Source: Pedobacter psychrodurus (GTDB taxonomy: Bacteria > Bacteroidota > Bacteroidia > Sphingobacteriales > Sphingobacteriaceae). From it: a stretch of 64,000 bases of DNA. The notes beneath the pieces are model-generated. The model made no database searches. It saw only the letters and a list, made by a program, of their open reading frames with translations, and was not told where the DNA came from. A program made the position numbers and the translations under genes. Below, piece after piece: positions 1 through 9,452 of the stretch. Position 1 is the first letter of the stretch. Every line of letters begins with the position of its first letter. Where the stretch lies: the NCBI RefSeq assembly GCF_004331735.1, contig NZ_SJSO01000003.1:124001-188000 (forward strand). Reading direction: 5' to 3'.

Positions 1-1
1 G

Positions 2-364
2 TCGCAGAGCATTATTCCTTCAGTTATTGCTGGCTTGCCGGAAAGCGTTATTCAAGATATACGGATTTACAATGTTAGGCTAATGTTGCCCGGCGATGTC
101 AATTCCACAAAAGACTTTCCTATACGGGTACCTGAAAACGACAGGGGTTATCCGGAAAACCGGATGTTTGGACTGAAGCTGCCTGCAAACAGTTTGTACG
201 CGCGTCATGTAAATGGTTTGTATGTCACTAATGTTTCTATCACGACTCAAGCACAAGATATCCGCCCTGTGTTCGTTTTTGATAACGTAAAAGATGCCAT
301 TCTAGAAAATATCCGGTTTAATGGTAATACCATTAAAAACAAGAGTATAGGCGGTACGAAATAA
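2..364 (+). CDS. C-terminal part of a GH28-type (polygalacturonase-like) glycoside hydrolase, 5' end outside window
   Basis: The frame is open from the left edge (position 2) to a TAA at 362-364, so only about 120 C-terminal residues are present. The text has the style of the last coils of a right-handed beta-helix: short strand phrases such as IQDIRIYNVRLMLPG and LYVTNVSI, plus PENDRGYPE and RPVFVFDNV. These are typical of the end of Bacteroidota GH28-related enzymes acting on pectin or rhamnogalacturonan. No catalytic residues lie in the visible part, so the substrate cannot be read. Such enzymes are usually exported and belong to polysaccharide-use loci, so more of one probably lies upstream. 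Confidence 0.7.
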   Translation, partial: SQSIIPSVIAGLPESVIQDIRIYNVRLMLPGDVNSTKDFPIRVPENDRGYPENRMFGLKLPANSLYARHVNGLYVTNVSITTQAQDIRPVFVFDNVKDAILENIRFNGNTIKNKSIGGTK

Positions 365-448
365 GTACTCATTGTGGCGGATAACTAATTTTCCCTACAA
401 TTCACCCTAAAAGAACACTCAATACATGTCAAGTAAGGTTAATTTTGA

Positions 449-634
449 AGCAAGTGTAACTCGGAGCTATGTACTTCTTACCTGCATTTTTACAGCAGCG
501 TAAATGCGCAGACTAAATCCAATCAATTTTCGGTAATAACTGGAAAAATACCTAACGATACGCTTCAGGTGGCTGTTAAGGACTTGCAGCGTTACATTAC
601 TAGAACTGTTCCCAATGCAAAAGTAATATGCTAA
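449..634 (+). pseudogene. Remnant of a secreted protein (N-terminal piece)
   Basis: This open stretch has no ATG. It reads like the end of a signal peptide (LHFYSSVNAQ) followed by a mature start (TKSNQFSVITGKIPND) and a helix with VKDLQRYITRTVP. It stops at 632-634, and a further coding-like scrap follows in another frame to about 688. A helix of the LQRYI kind is seen near the N-terminus of several families of exported glycosidase-like proteins, but the piece is too short to assign. The missing start and early stop suggest a decayed gene next to the GH28 gene. Confidence 0.4.
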
Positions 635-688
635 AAATGCCTGCCACAGGTCAATTGAAAGCATTTGCCGTCAAGACTGAAATTTAAC

Positions 689-1056
689 GGTGTAATCTGT
701 TTTGCTAATAAGGCCATGTATATTTGGTCAGCGTTTGGTTGAATTAGACCTTAGAAAGTGATAATCTGCTGAAAGCCGGATGCAGATAGACTGAGCTTAT
801 TTTTGGTGACAGGCGTTTATGATTACAGGCCTTGCCATTAAAGTAAGAAGCTTTAGAACCTAGGCTCCATCCCTCGCTTTCAAAATTTTTTTGCTGTTAT
901 CTGGGTTAATAACGGAACATGCATCCATTTTGTGTGTTCAAACATCAAAGTGAAGGTTAAATTCCGCTTACCAATATTTGCTTCATAATTTTATATTGGT
1001 TATGTGATCGCTGTATGGGTTGGCCCGGACATTATAAATTGATAAAAGAAGATCAC
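689..1056. other. Intergenic region, no gene seen
   Basis: AT-rich sequence between the remnant and the end of the minus-strand response regulator. No convincing open frame, repeat or strong terminator was seen. Confidence 0.5.
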
Positions 1057-1776
1057 TTAGAATAGCTTTTGCAATAACATTTCTTTACGCTGTGGCGAAA
1101 CTTCTACCTCTGCACCATCACTGAACTCTAAAGTGCCTCCGTCACCTTTGCGGTATTTAACCACATAACTCAGGTTTACAATTACCGAACGGTTAATGCG
1201 CATAAAAAAATCATCGTTCAATTGTGTTTCATATTCTTTTAGTGTTTTTGAAACGATGATTTTCTTGTTGTCGGTAAGCAGGAAAACACTATAGTTGCTC
1301 ATGGCTTCTACCCTGATAATGGTTGTTTTATCGATAATATAAATTCCTTCGGCAGTGGGTAAGGCTAGTCTCGCATTTAGAACTTCAGATTTCTTGCTTG
1401 GTTGCCTCATTCTACCAGCAACGCGTTTACGCAAACGGATTATGGCGGTTTTTAGATCATCTTCATCTACGGGTTTCATGAGGTAATCCACAGCACTTAA
1501 ACGAAGTGCTTCCAGCGTATAGCTATCGTAGGCGGTGGTGAAAATTACCTCAAAACTAAAACTTCCCAAGCGCTCTAAGAACTGGAATCCGTTGAGGCCG
1601 GGCATTTCCACATCAAGGAACAGCACATCCGGATCTAACGCAATAATTGCAGCCAGGGCTTTTGCAGGTTCATTAAAAACACCCACAACCTGAAGTTCAT
1701 CTTCGAAAGATTGAAGTTTCTGTGAGAGTAGTTTACTTCCTCGGGTTTCATCGTCTAAAATAACTGCCTTTAACAT
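1057..1776 (-). CDS. LytTR-family response regulator
   Basis: A 239-residue two-component response regulator. The N-terminal receiver domain has the acidic pair D8/D9, phospho-acceptor D55 in FLDVEMPG, and the conserved Lys in YLMKPVDE. From about residue 140 a LytTR DNA-binding domain follows (MRINRSVIVNLSYVVKY). It starts at the only good ATG. It lies downstream of the secreted-protein cluster on the same strand, 283 bases after the last member. Its likely partner is the orphan TPR histidine kinase at 7221-9452, which flanks the other end of the cluster. That pairing is inferred from position only. Confidence 0.9.
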   Translation of the reverse strand: MLKAVILDDETRGSKLLSQKLQSFEDELQVVGVFNEPAKALAAIIALDPDVLFLDVEMPGLNGFQFLERLGSFSFEVIFTTAYDSYTLEALRLSAVDYLMKPVDEDDLKTAIIRLRKRVAGRMRQPSKKSEVLNARLALPTAEGIYIIDKTTIIRVEAMSNYSVFLLTDNKKIIVSKTLKEYETQLNDDFFMRINRSVIVNLSYVVKYRKGDGGTLEFSDGAEVEVSPQRKEMLLQKLF

Positions 1777-2059
1777 AGGGAGATGTGTTAATGCTAAAAT
1801 TCGGGTTTTAAATCCGGTTAGCCAAAATTATAATGAGATTTTCTCTGCCACCAGGCGGAGTGGTAATTTTATTTCATTTGCTATAAAGATTGCGTTACCA
1901 ATAATAATCTGTACAGACTATTCAATTGGAAAATTGGCTTCGCAACGACGACCTCTTACCGACAATCATCAAACTCTTTATTCTTTTTAAAAACTGACTT
2001 TTAACGATCTTCCTAAAGAAATCTTCATAGCGTAGAAAGACAGTGCTTTACGCCATTGC

Positions 2060-2551
2060 TCAATTCACCTGAGTACGCTTGTATGGCCTGAAATTTTTCA
2101 GGTAAAGGTACACCTCAGTACCAAAATCGCTTTCAGAACACATAATGGTTTGTTTTACTACCTCATTCTCTTTGCCAAAAACGGTTTTCCATGTGTTTTT
2201 ACCTGGCTGGCTTGTGACCATACTATTTGCTGTTAAATCTATCGCTCCTGCTTTAACAAAACGGATCTCAATCATAAAATATTTAATTAGGCCATTAGTC
2301 TTGCGGTCTAAAAATAATAATCCAGCCCGATAATTAACAGGTTGTTTTAATGCAGCTAGCCAATTACCTGGTCCCTTTTCCCAACCACCATCATCATGTA
2401 AGGTAGCTGGCTGTGGAAAAGATATCTTAATTTTTTCTATGTCAGTCTGGCTTGTGGGTAGCTGTGTTTTTACCGGCACCTGTGAGCGGATCTGTGCACT
2501 ACTGCCCAGGTATGTAAAGCCTAATAGGGCAAGGATGAGCATCTTTTTCAT
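2060..2551 (-). CDS. Exported protein of unknown function
   Basis: 163 residues with a clear signal peptide (MKKMLILALLGFTYLGSSAQ, cleavage likely after SSA). The mature part has alternating beta-strand character with phrases such as GNWLAALKQPVNYRAGLLFLD and ends FRPYKRTQVN. I do not recognise the family. It is the last member of the minus-strand secreted-protein run, 10 bases after the preceding gene, so it is probably co-transcribed. It has no Cys lipobox, unlike most of its neighbours, so it is probably periplasmic or surface-exposed without lipidation. Confidence 0.75.
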   Translation of the reverse strand: MKKMLILALLGFTYLGSSAQIRSQVPVKTQLPTSQTDIEKIKISFPQPATLHDDGGWEKGPGNWLAALKQPVNYRAGLLFLDRKTNGLIKYFMIEIRFVKAGAIDLTANSMVTSQPGKNTWKTVFGKENEVVKQTIMCSESDFGTEVYLYLKNFRPYKRTQVN

Positions 2552-2561
2552 AACCCGCCGT

Positions 2562-3143
2562 TTAGAATGTATATTTTACGCCAATCCCACCATTTTCGGC
2601 ACTGAAACCTCCGCCACTATTAAAAGTGAATACAGGCTGCCAATCGGCACTAATGGCGATGGGAATACTTTTAAGCTTATATTCCAGTCCTAAAACACCT
2701 AAAGCACCGATGGTAGTAGCTGGATCAACTAAATCATCATCGAACGAAAAATATTCGAAATGACCACCACCACCAACATACCATTTCAAGTTTGGTGCCC
2801 CATTAATAGGCTGGTGGTATTCGTACGCTACACTCACGCCAATCTGGGTGCCCAGGCCGTTAAAACCCCTGTAGGTAAATATGCCCTCTAAGGCGTGCTT
2901 TTCTTTTAAAAAGTGCTTTGCGGTGAGCGATATACCATATAGAAATTTTACCCCTACAGCAGTTTTGTAGTTGTTGGATGTGCTATAACTAATTGGTTTG
3001 GTGCTCGCTTTGGCTACCGCTGTTGTTTTTGCAGCTGGTTTGGTAACTGTTTTTGCTGCCGGTTTTTTTACCGGTGTTTTTTTTGTCTGTGCACTGATAT
3101 TTATTGCTAAAGCACATAAAATGATGGTGAAGATCGTTTTCAT
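2562..3143 (-). CDS. Exported beta-rich protein with a Lys/Pro/Ala linker
   Basis: 193 residues: a signal peptide (MKTIFTIILCALAINISAQ), then a low-complexity Lys/Pro/Ala/Thr segment of about 30 residues (KKTPVKKPAAK, KPAAKTTAVAK), then a beta-rich domain with alternating hydrophobic strands ending in GIGVKYTF. A terminal aromatic after strand-like repeats suggests a small outer-membrane barrel. The linker resembles the Pro/Ala/Lys tethers of envelope proteins. It sits 13 bases downstream of the propeller lipoprotein. The barrel assignment is inference from strand pattern. Confidence 0.7.
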   Translation of the reverse strand: MKTIFTIILCALAINISAQTKKTPVKKPAAKTVTKPAAKTTAVAKASTKPISYSTSNNYKTAVGVKFLYGISLTAKHFLKEKHALEGIFTYRGFNGLGTQIGVSVAYEYHQPINGAPNLKWYVGGGGHFEYFSFDDDLVDPATTIGALGVLGLEYKLKSIPIAISADWQPVFTFNSGGGFSAENGGIGVKYTF

Positions 3144-3156
3144 GATTAATGTAGGA

Positions 3157-4095
3157 TTAAGGTTGATAGAATAATATTTTGTTCTGGTTATAATGCGCTG
3201 CCAGGAGTCCGTAGCCTGTTGTTGTTTTTACGAAGGCTAAACCATAAATATCACCCGTGCCTGAGAGGGTTTTGGTACAGCCGCTGTAAGTAACTTCAGA
3301 TGTTTGGATCTGGTTACTGTTTAAAAGCGTAATACGTTTGTTGCCCGGTGAGGCACCTGCAACAATATTTCCATAAGTTGCCACATCAACCAGTTTTGGT
3401 AAACTTACCACCACACTTTTACCAAGGCCGCCTGCTGCTGTTAATCCATATTTGTAAAGGCGATCGCTGCTGTAGCCGGTAAGGTACAGGGTGTCGTTAG
3501 CAATGGCCAGTCCCTTCGGACTTCCGAATACGCCAGCCACAACACTCATGGAACTGCTGTTTAAAGGGTCATTAAAACGTAGTAACCGATCCTTACCATC
3601 ATCTGCAAGATATAGACGGTTTTTGCTGTCAAAAGCAATTCCCCGGGGATTAACAAAACCCTCCTGGATAACACGTAAGTACTGATAGGTTTTTACTCCA
3701 TTGACCGTAGCCATTTTATAAATTACGATCCGTGCATTTTGCTCGGTTTCTGTAATGTACAGGTTTTCGTTATTGTCGAAAGCGATTGCTTCGGCACCCA
3801 CACTTTGAAAGCTTTGGGCAGGTGCTTTCTTTGCCAGCAGATCACTGTAGCTGTTCCAGACTTTGGTTATTCCGGTAGAGCCATAAGGTTGTTTATACTC
3901 TGTAATGGCTACTTTCCCACTTGCAGATACGGCAAGGCCGCATGGATTTGACACATCAACAGAGGCAGTTAATTGCAGATCCGGGATGCCGCAGGTATCG
4001 GTGGGTCCACTTTTATCCTTCTTTTTGCAGGACATAATTGCTCCTGCCGCTAGCAGCAGGAACATTAGGAGAACGAATGATTTCAGGTTTTTCAT
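3157..4095 (-). CDS. Lipoprotein with NHL/SMP-30-like beta-propeller
   Basis: 312 residues. The signal peptide ends in a lipobox (AAGAIMSCKKKD), so the protein is probably a lipoprotein. The rest contains repeated propeller phrases: GLAVSASGKVAITEY, AIAFDNNENLYITET, GIAFDSKNRLYLADDGKDRLLRF, GLAIANDTLYLTGY. These are typical of NHL or SMP-30-like six-bladed propellers. Family members bind ligands or act as lactonases; which applies here cannot be read. Gaps of 11 and 13 bases to its neighbours support one operon. Confidence 0.75.
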   Translation of the reverse strand: MKNLKSFVLLMFLLLAAGAIMSCKKKDKSGPTDTCGIPDLQLTASVDVSNPCGLAVSASGKVAITEYKQPYGSTGITKVWNSYSDLLAKKAPAQSFQSVGAEAIAFDNNENLYITETEQNARIVIYKMATVNGVKTYQYLRVIQEGFVNPRGIAFDSKNRLYLADDGKDRLLRFNDPLNSSSMSVVAGVFGSPKGLAIANDTLYLTGYSSDRLYKYGLTAAGGLGKSVVVSLPKLVDVATYGNIVAGASPGNKRITLLNSNQIQTSEVTYSGCTKTLSGTGDIYGLAFVKTTTGYGLLAAHYNQNKILFYQP

Positions 4096-4106
4096 GATTG
4101 ATCTGA

Positions 4107-4580
4107 TTAGATTTTTTTCAGTTCACCGGTATAATTTCCTTTTAACGGGCCTTTTGCGGTAGTAGCATTGAATGTAATGTTGTACTTATCTCCATCTTTG
4201 GAAATTACCACACTGCCGCCATTAATCTCGTCAGTGACATTGTTTATGGTTACCGCGCCTCCGGCAAAATTTGTGGCGGTGTTGTAAGGCGCCCCGTTTT
4301 TATAGGTGAATGAACCGATCGGAATTACATAGTTACCAAGATTTTTAAAACGGATCTGAACCGAGTTAAATTCTGGCGTAAGGAAATAAAGCCACGCGCC
4401 ATCGCCATTTCCGCCCCTATAATCTCCGGAGTTGATGTTGTTGCTGCTGTTCTGGTAGTCAAATTTTCCGGCTATTGTTCCTGCTCCTTCGCCTTCTTCT
4501 TTATCTTTTTTGCATGAAGAAAGGGTAAAGAAAACGCCCAATATGATGAGCATTTTCATGATGGTTTTAAAGTTTTTCAT
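4107..4580 (-). CDS. Small beta-rich lipoprotein
   Basis: 157 residues with a lipoprotein signal (ILGVFFTLSSCKKDKEEG) and a Gly/Glu-rich linker. A beta-sandwich-like domain follows, ending in NATTAKGPLKGNYTGELKKI. The final stretch resembles the C-terminal end of small Bacteroidota lipoproteins with a lipocalin-like or DUF-type fold, but I do not assign a family. It is 26 bases after the upstream gene and 11 before the next, in the secreted-protein run. Confidence 0.7.
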   Translation of the reverse strand: MKNFKTIMKMLIILGVFFTLSSCKKDKEEGEGAGTIAGKFDYQNSSNNINSGDYRGGNGDGAWLYFLTPEFNSVQIRFKNLGNYVIPIGSFTYKNGAPYNTATNFAGGAVTINNVTDEINGGSVVISKDGDKYNITFNATTAKGPLKGNYTGELKKI

Positions 4581-4606
4581 TTTATTCGTTTTTTTAAGTG
4601 GATGAA

Positions 4607-5353
4607 TTATTGTTTATTGGCCTGATAGGTAATGTTGTTCCGTTCTATAACCATAAGAGGACTATTGATATTTTTCCAGCTGGGTACCATGGCACCGATG
4701 AAATCGCTGTTGGCTTTAAAACTGCCGGCGGCCAGGGCATAATAGGGTACAGATACTTCGGGAGTAACAGCCATGATCGGCAAGACCTGGTTAATTGGAG
4801 GTGGATAATATTTTGTTCCGATCTGTCTTTCTTTGATGTCCCAGTCAATTGTTTTCGTACCTGTAAACCTGAAAAGTAGAGCCCCTGCCTTAAAATCGGC
4901 GTTTTCATAATTTTGAGCAGTATTGGTGTTTGCCAGGACAGCGAATTCAAAACCTTGGGCGGTATTGCCCTTATCAGTGTACTGGTAAGATTTTAGTGTC
5001 AACTGCCCTGATGCACTCTTTTCCAGCGCAAAACGGTAGGTGTAGGTTCCTGTTCCGTCTAGATCAAAAGTCAGCGTATTTTCGGCAACATCTGCAGTCA
5101 TACTTCTTAAGTAGCCCTGGCGGTGCAGGTTAACTTTCAGCCCAGTCCCCTCCTGCGTGAAGGTCATTACTGCCAACTTCTGGTCGCCGGTTTTACGTGC
5201 TGCAACGATGTAATAAGGTAAAAGATCCGCTGTGCTTACTTTTTGGATGTTTTCAGGATTGTTTGGATCGTCAGGATCATTCGTGCCTTTTTTGCAGGCA
5301 GCGAAAAGCGCCATCAGTATCAGGACGCTTAGCATAAGTTTTAATGTTTTCAT
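4607..5353 (-). CDS. Lipoprotein of unknown function
   Basis: 248 residues. The lipobox is in LMALFAACKKGTND, and a Pro/Asn/Asp linker (DPDDPNNPEN) then spaces the domain from the membrane. The domain alternates beta strands (LKVNLHRQGYLRSM, TYTYRFALEKSASGQ) and ends NNITYQANKQ. No family was recognised. The layout of Cys, acidic linker and beta domain is that of a surface-exposed Bacteroidota lipoprotein, and the acidic residues soon after Cys could act as a surface-export signal. It shares its strand and tight spacing with its neighbours. Confidence 0.7.
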   Translation of the reverse strand: MKTLKLMLSVLILMALFAACKKGTNDPDDPNNPENIQKVSTADLLPYYIVAARKTGDQKLAVMTFTQEGTGLKVNLHRQGYLRSMTADVAENTLTFDLDGTGTYTYRFALEKSASGQLTLKSYQYTDKGNTAQGFEFAVLANTNTAQNYENADFKAGALLFRFTGTKTIDWDIKERQIGTKYYPPPINQVLPIMAVTPEVSVPYYALAAGSFKANSDFIGAMVPSWKNINSPLMVIERNNITYQANKQ

Positions 5354-5399
5354 GTTTTTTTAATTAAGGTTTGATAATTTTCTATTATAGAGTGTTTAA

Positions 5400-6074
5400 C
5401 TATTGATCTTTAGTAAATGCCGCGAAGAAAAAATTTGCTGGCGGATTTACACCGAAGTTGTACCTGCTAACCATCAGTTTGCCATTGAGGGCCAGAAAAT
5501 ACCTGGCTATACCATTCTCTGTAGCAATGGCCATTACATTTTTAATGGCTGTATAAGTATAAGTGGTAGCGGAAATGTGCACTGTTTCCTGATATTGGCT
5601 ATCGGTGAACTTGTAGGAGAAAAACATCGAAGAACCGTTTTCTCTGCTCATCATGATGCCGCTATACCAATTACCCGTAAATTGATTGGTGCCCGGTATT
5701 TTATAAAGGTTGCTGCTCAGGTAATATTGTTGTAAGCCTTCAGCTTTGCTGATGTTTTCGTCGGCTATGGTAAAAACCCAATTGCTGGCACCTCCATAAT
5801 TAACCGTAATTTTATTATTTTCGAAGGTATAATTCACCGCGATATTGCTCACCGCGCCCCAATCGTAAATTTTAGCCTGGCCATTTTCTTCAAAAGTAAC
5901 CAGATAGGGATGTTCGAAATTTTTATTCCCGATAGTTCGGAGGTAAGTTCCAGAAATAAAATACTGTTTAATGTCAATAGTAGCTTTAGGTTCTTCCTTT
6001 TTAATTTTTTCCTTTTTGCAGGCGCTAAAAGTGAGTAACAGAATTGCGGTAGTGAGGTAGGTTAAGTTTTTCAT
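5400..6074 (-). CDS. Lipoprotein of unknown function
   Basis: I place the start at the ATG at 6072-6074, which gives a 224-residue protein opening MKNLTYLTTAILLLTFSACKK, a clear lipoprotein signal. A further upstream in-frame ATG would add 25 charged residues before the signal and is unlikely. The mature part is beta-rich, with KPGTN-like turns and strands such as YLVTFEENGQAKIYDWGAV and FSYKFTDSQYQE, possibly lipocalin-like. No family was assigned. It is part of the same run: 46 bases to the next gene, 62 from the previous one. Confidence 0.7.
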   Translation of the reverse strand: MKNLTYLTTAILLLTFSACKKEKIKKEEPKATIDIKQYFISGTYLRTIGNKNFEHPYLVTFEENGQAKIYDWGAVSNIAVNYTFENNKITVNYGGASNWVFTIADENISKAEGLQQYYLSSNLYKIPGTNQFTGNWYSGIMMSRENGSSMFFSYKFTDSQYQETVHISATTYTYTAIKNVMAIATENGIARYFLALNGKLMVSRYNFGVNPPANFFFAAFTKDQ

Positions 6075-6136
6075 GAGATCAGATTTAATTTTTCTATGCA
6101 ATGTTTTAATCTGGAATTGACTGTTATTGGTTCTAC

Positions 6137-6886
6137 TTAATTCAGCCAAACCACCATCTTATTATACATTTTATCAGTCCAGTCTCCACCACAGTGTGTA
6201 CTGCAACCGTTATCTGTTATGCCTTCACTTTTGGCTTTAATTGGCGAATTTGCCGGGATTTGGTCGTAAAGGCTTTTTCCGTAATACTCTCCTTCATTGT
6301 TGCCACTGCAATTAATAGCGAAAATTGGAACCTTAAAATTCTGTGCATTCCAGGCGCCGCTACCCCCACACGCGGCCAGTACGCCTTTGCAATAACTAAG
6401 TGTGTTATTTGCTGATATGTCACTGAAGAGCATATATGAGGCGAAAGAATAGCCCCCAACCACAGCCTTTGTTTTGCTAATGTTGTATTTACCTGCTATA
6501 GCTACAATACATTTATCATAATCTTCTCCGATCATTTTTGCACTGGTATTCCAGGTCTCGGAGTTGGTATTGCCAGGGGTTCTACGGTATTTAACAATGG
6601 CTGCGGCATAACCGTTAGTGGCTGCTTTTTCGCAGATGGCCGTTTCTGCTGCACCGTCTAAGCTGCCTTCGTTAGGATTGTTTTCATCGTTGCCGCTGCC
6701 CATCACCAAAATGCCTTTAAAAGTTGTGGCATCTTTGTTGGTAAAGATTTTATAGGTAATGCCGTTTACAGTTTCAATGGTTTCTTTCAGATCGCCTTTA
6801 ATTACTTCCTGAGTTTGATCAGTGTTTTTTTTGCAGGCGATAGCAAGTATAATGCAACAGGCAATCGCGATGGTTAAATTTTTCAT
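6137..6886 (-). CDS. Lipoprotein alpha/beta-hydrolase-like (esterase-type)
   Basis: 249 residues with a lipobox (CCIILAIACKKNTD). Features of an alpha/beta hydrolase are visible: ILVMGSGNDENN near residue 60 where the oxyanion loop would lie, AAAIVKYRRTPG, a nucleophile-elbow-like VVGGYSFASYM (G-Y-S-F-A), and a C-terminal His region (CSTHCGGDWTD). The elbow differs from the classical GxSxG by Ala in the last place. This suggests a surface esterase or depolymerase-like enzyme, but activity is uncertain. It is the first gene of the secreted-protein run. Confidence 0.65.
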   Translation of the reverse strand: MKNLTIAIACCIILAIACKKNTDQTQEVIKGDLKETIETVNGITYKIFTNKDATTFKGILVMGSGNDENNPNEGSLDGAAETAICEKAATNGYAAAIVKYRRTPGNTNSETWNTSAKMIGEDYDKCIVAIAGKYNISKTKAVVGGYSFASYMLFSDISANNTLSYCKGVLAACGGSGAWNAQNFKVPIFAINCSGNNEGEYYGKSLYDQIPANSPIKAKSEGITDNGCSTHCGGDWTDKMYNKMVVWLN

Positions 6887-7220
6887 GGTTGTATTTTTTG
6901 GATGATGTAATATTTATTTCCTTTTTGCTGATACAAGTTTAGCTAGTCCGTAAAAGGTATTTTTTCACAATGATTGGAGAAGAAGGATGGATGAGTGAAC
7001 AGGTAGATGGGCTGAGGGAATGCCGGGATTAAAAAAGTCGGAAAACGAAGGCCGGTCACTGTAGCAGCAGGAGAAAAAATGGGGCAAGAATAATCTTTTC
7101 TGTGAAGCACCCTTTACAGTGAGTGGATGCCCAGTCTCATTTAGGGAAGGGGAATAACTATCCAATTAATTTTCTGTTATTTTGGGTAACCGGTCCGTTA
7201 GCAGTTTAATATTTAAAAGG
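6887..7220. promoter_or_regulatory. Divergent intergenic region between the secreted-protein run and the TPR kinase
   Basis: About 330 bases separate divergent genes, so promoters for both directions must lie here. I see no clear operator repeat. A minus-strand frame at 6965-7165 has no coding character. Confidence 0.4.
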
Positions 7221-9452
7221 ATGAAGTCTCTTTTTCAATTTTTATATAGCATTAGCCTTGCCTTAATTGTTATTGGTATTGTAAATACTAAGGGATATGC
7301 TCAACAGAAGAAAATCGATTCGCTTGAAAGGGCGGTGCTCGGAAATCTTTCTAATAATGATCAAAAAGCAAAAGATCTTTTTTTTCTTGCTGCCAGCTTA
7401 ATAAATTCTAATCCCAAAAGGAGTTTGGGTTATATTGATCAGATCCTATCTTTCGAAAGCAACATCAAAGGTTTTGCTATAGTTGCAAGTAGCTATAGGG
7501 TAAAAGGAATTATTTTAAATATGCTTGGAAGATTTCCAGAGGGAGTATCGGCATTAAGCACTGCATTGATTAAAGATAGGGCTGATAAAAATGCCTATGG
7601 AATGGCTGGTGATCTTTCCAGTTTAGCCACTATTTATCTTTATCAGTCTAATTTTCCGCAAGCTTTGAATTATTACCAACAAGCCACTAAAATACTGAGC
7701 CAGATCCCTGAAACCAATCCCGTAAATTACAGGGATAGAAAGCGGGATTTGGCTTCCATTTATGGCAATATAGGATTGGTTTATATGGAAACCAAGGATT
7801 ATGTTAAAGCAATCAATCATTTTCAGAAAGCAATCGCATCTCATGAAAAACTGAATAATAAATTAGGTATCATACCCTCCCTGGGAAATATCGGATACGC
7901 ATACAATAAGCAAAAAAACTTTGAAAAGGCTATTTTTTATTCAGATAAGGCCATGAAATTAGCGGATTCGATAGGTGATAAAGTAAGCTATGCCCGTGAA
8001 ACTGGGAATTTGGCGGCTTATTTCAGTCAGAGTGGAAGATATGAGCAGGCCTTAAACTCCGGGCTAAAGGCCATCGCCCTAAACAAATCATTGGGAAATG
8101 CCAAAAGCATAGGTTTTAATATGCAGAATGTTGCAGAAGCTTACGCCAAAAAAGGAGACCTCGAACAAGCAAAATTTTACGGATTGGAAGCATTAAAAGT
8201 TGGACAGGATCTAAAAATACCTGAAATACAAAAAGATGCCAGTGAGGGATTAAGCAGATTATATGAAAAACTTAAATTGACTGATAGTGCACTTTTATAT
8301 TATAAGCAATATGTGGTTTTTAAAGATAGCATTGATAACAGTAAAAAAAGAGATGAGATAGCCAGGTTGGGCATACAATATGAGTTTGATAAAAAGGAAG
8401 TAACCTATCAGCAGCAGCAGGTATTAGCCGATGAGCAGATGAAACAGCAGCGGTTACAACTGGCCTTAAACGCTGAACAGTTGAGTGCCAGTATGCGTTT
8501 AAGAAGTCTTCAACAAGCGCAGTTGCAGTTCGAAAAACTGGAAAAGGAAGAAAGACAGAAGCAATTGCTAATCTCTATCAATAACGGAAAGCTTCAGTCT
8601 GTTAAGGTAAAACAACTCTCTCAACAGCAGAAACTGAATAAATTGGAACTGAAACAGTTATGGCTTTATGCAATACTCGTTGTGCTGCTGTTAAGTTCTG
8701 TTTTATTGTTTTTATACAATAAGTACAGGATCAGGCAGTTACGGTTTAAAAATACACTGCAGCAGCAGCAGGCAGCCCAGCTTAATAGTGAATTGCGCTA
8801 TCAGAACCAGTTGTCTGAAAGTGAGCTGAAAGCCATACGCTCACAAATGAATCCTCACTTCATTTTTAATGTGCTAAATTCTATCGAGTCTTATATTATG
8901 GATAATGATAAAAAGGTGGCTTCCAGATTGATCCAAAAGTTTGCAGCTTTAAGCCGTCTAATTCTGGAAAATTCAACCAAAAGCCTCGTTACCGCCGACC
9001 GGGAATGGAAGGCTATTAAGCTTTATACAGAATTGGAGGCGATGCGTTATGATAATGCTTTCAGTTATACCTTTAATATTAATGAGGACCTTGAACTAAA
9101 AGAGTTACTCTTGCCGCCAATGCTGATCCAACCCTTAATCGAAAATGCCATTTTACATGGGCTGATTGAGTCTCCACAGCCAGAAGCACATTTGGATGTA
9201 GACTTAAATCTAGAAACAGACCATATTTGTATAATCGTTACAGACAATGGAGTGGGTTATCGCAAAAAGACAAAACCACTGCTTCCGAAAGGTATAAAAG
9301 AAAAATCAATTGGACTCAAATCTATTTCGGAAAGGATAGATATGATTAATAAACAAAATCAAGCTTACAAAGCAACTTTCGACATCCATTTGGGCGATAA
9401 TGAACACGGTACAATAGCAACAATTTGTTTGCCGATTATTAAGGCGGAATAA
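7221..9452 (+). CDS. TPR-repeat sensor histidine kinase (LytS/YehU type)
   Basis: I choose the ATG at 7221, preceded by AAAAGG, over a frame opening at 7182; this gives 743 residues starting with a signal peptide (MKSLFQFLYSISLALIVIG). About ten TPR-like helices follow (for example DYVKAINHFQKAIASHEK), then a Gln/Lys-rich coiled coil. One membrane segment lies near residue 490 (LWLYAILVVLLLSSVLLFLY), followed by a His_kinase domain with the phospho-His motif SQMNPHFIFN. The ATPase has ENAILHG and DNGVGY. The layout is periplasmic sensor TPRs, membrane, cytosolic kinase. Its cognate regulator is probably the LytTR protein at 1057-1776. Confidence 0.9.
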   Translation: MKSLFQFLYSISLALIVIGIVNTKGYAQQKKIDSLERAVLGNLSNNDQKAKDLFFLAASLINSNPKRSLGYIDQILSFESNIKGFAIVASSYRVKGIILNMLGRFPEGVSALSTALIKDRADKNAYGMAGDLSSLATIYLYQSNFPQALNYYQQATKILSQIPETNPVNYRDRKRDLASIYGNIGLVYMETKDYVKAINHFQKAIASHEKLNNKLGIIPSLGNIGYAYNKQKNFEKAIFYSDKAMKLADSIGDKVSYARETGNLAAYFSQSGRYEQALNSGLKAIALNKSLGNAKSIGFNMQNVAEAYAKKGDLEQAKFYGLEALKVGQDLKIPEIQKDASEGLSRLYEKLKLTDSALLYYKQYVVFKDSIDNSKKRDEIARLGIQYEFDKKEVTYQQQQVLADEQMKQQRLQLALNAEQLSASMRLRSLQQAQLQFEKLEKEERQKQLLISINNGKLQSVKVKQLSQQQKLNKLELKQLWLYAILVVLLLSSVLLFLYNKYRIRQLRFKNTLQQQQAAQLNSELRYQNQLSESELKAIRSQMNPHFIFNVLNSIESYIMDNDKKVASRLIQKFAALSRLILENSTKSLVTADREWKAIKLYTELEAMRYDNAFSYTFNINEDLELKELLLPPMLIQPLIENAILHGLIESPQPEAHLDVDLNLETDHICIIVTDNGVGYRKKTKPLLPKGIKEKSIGLKSISERIDMINKQNQAYKATFDIHLGDNEHGTIATICLPIIKAE

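Noticed and set aside
6965-7165. Minus-strand 66-codon frame before the TPR kinase
   Set aside because: No coding character, no start context, and it lies in a divergent promoter region.
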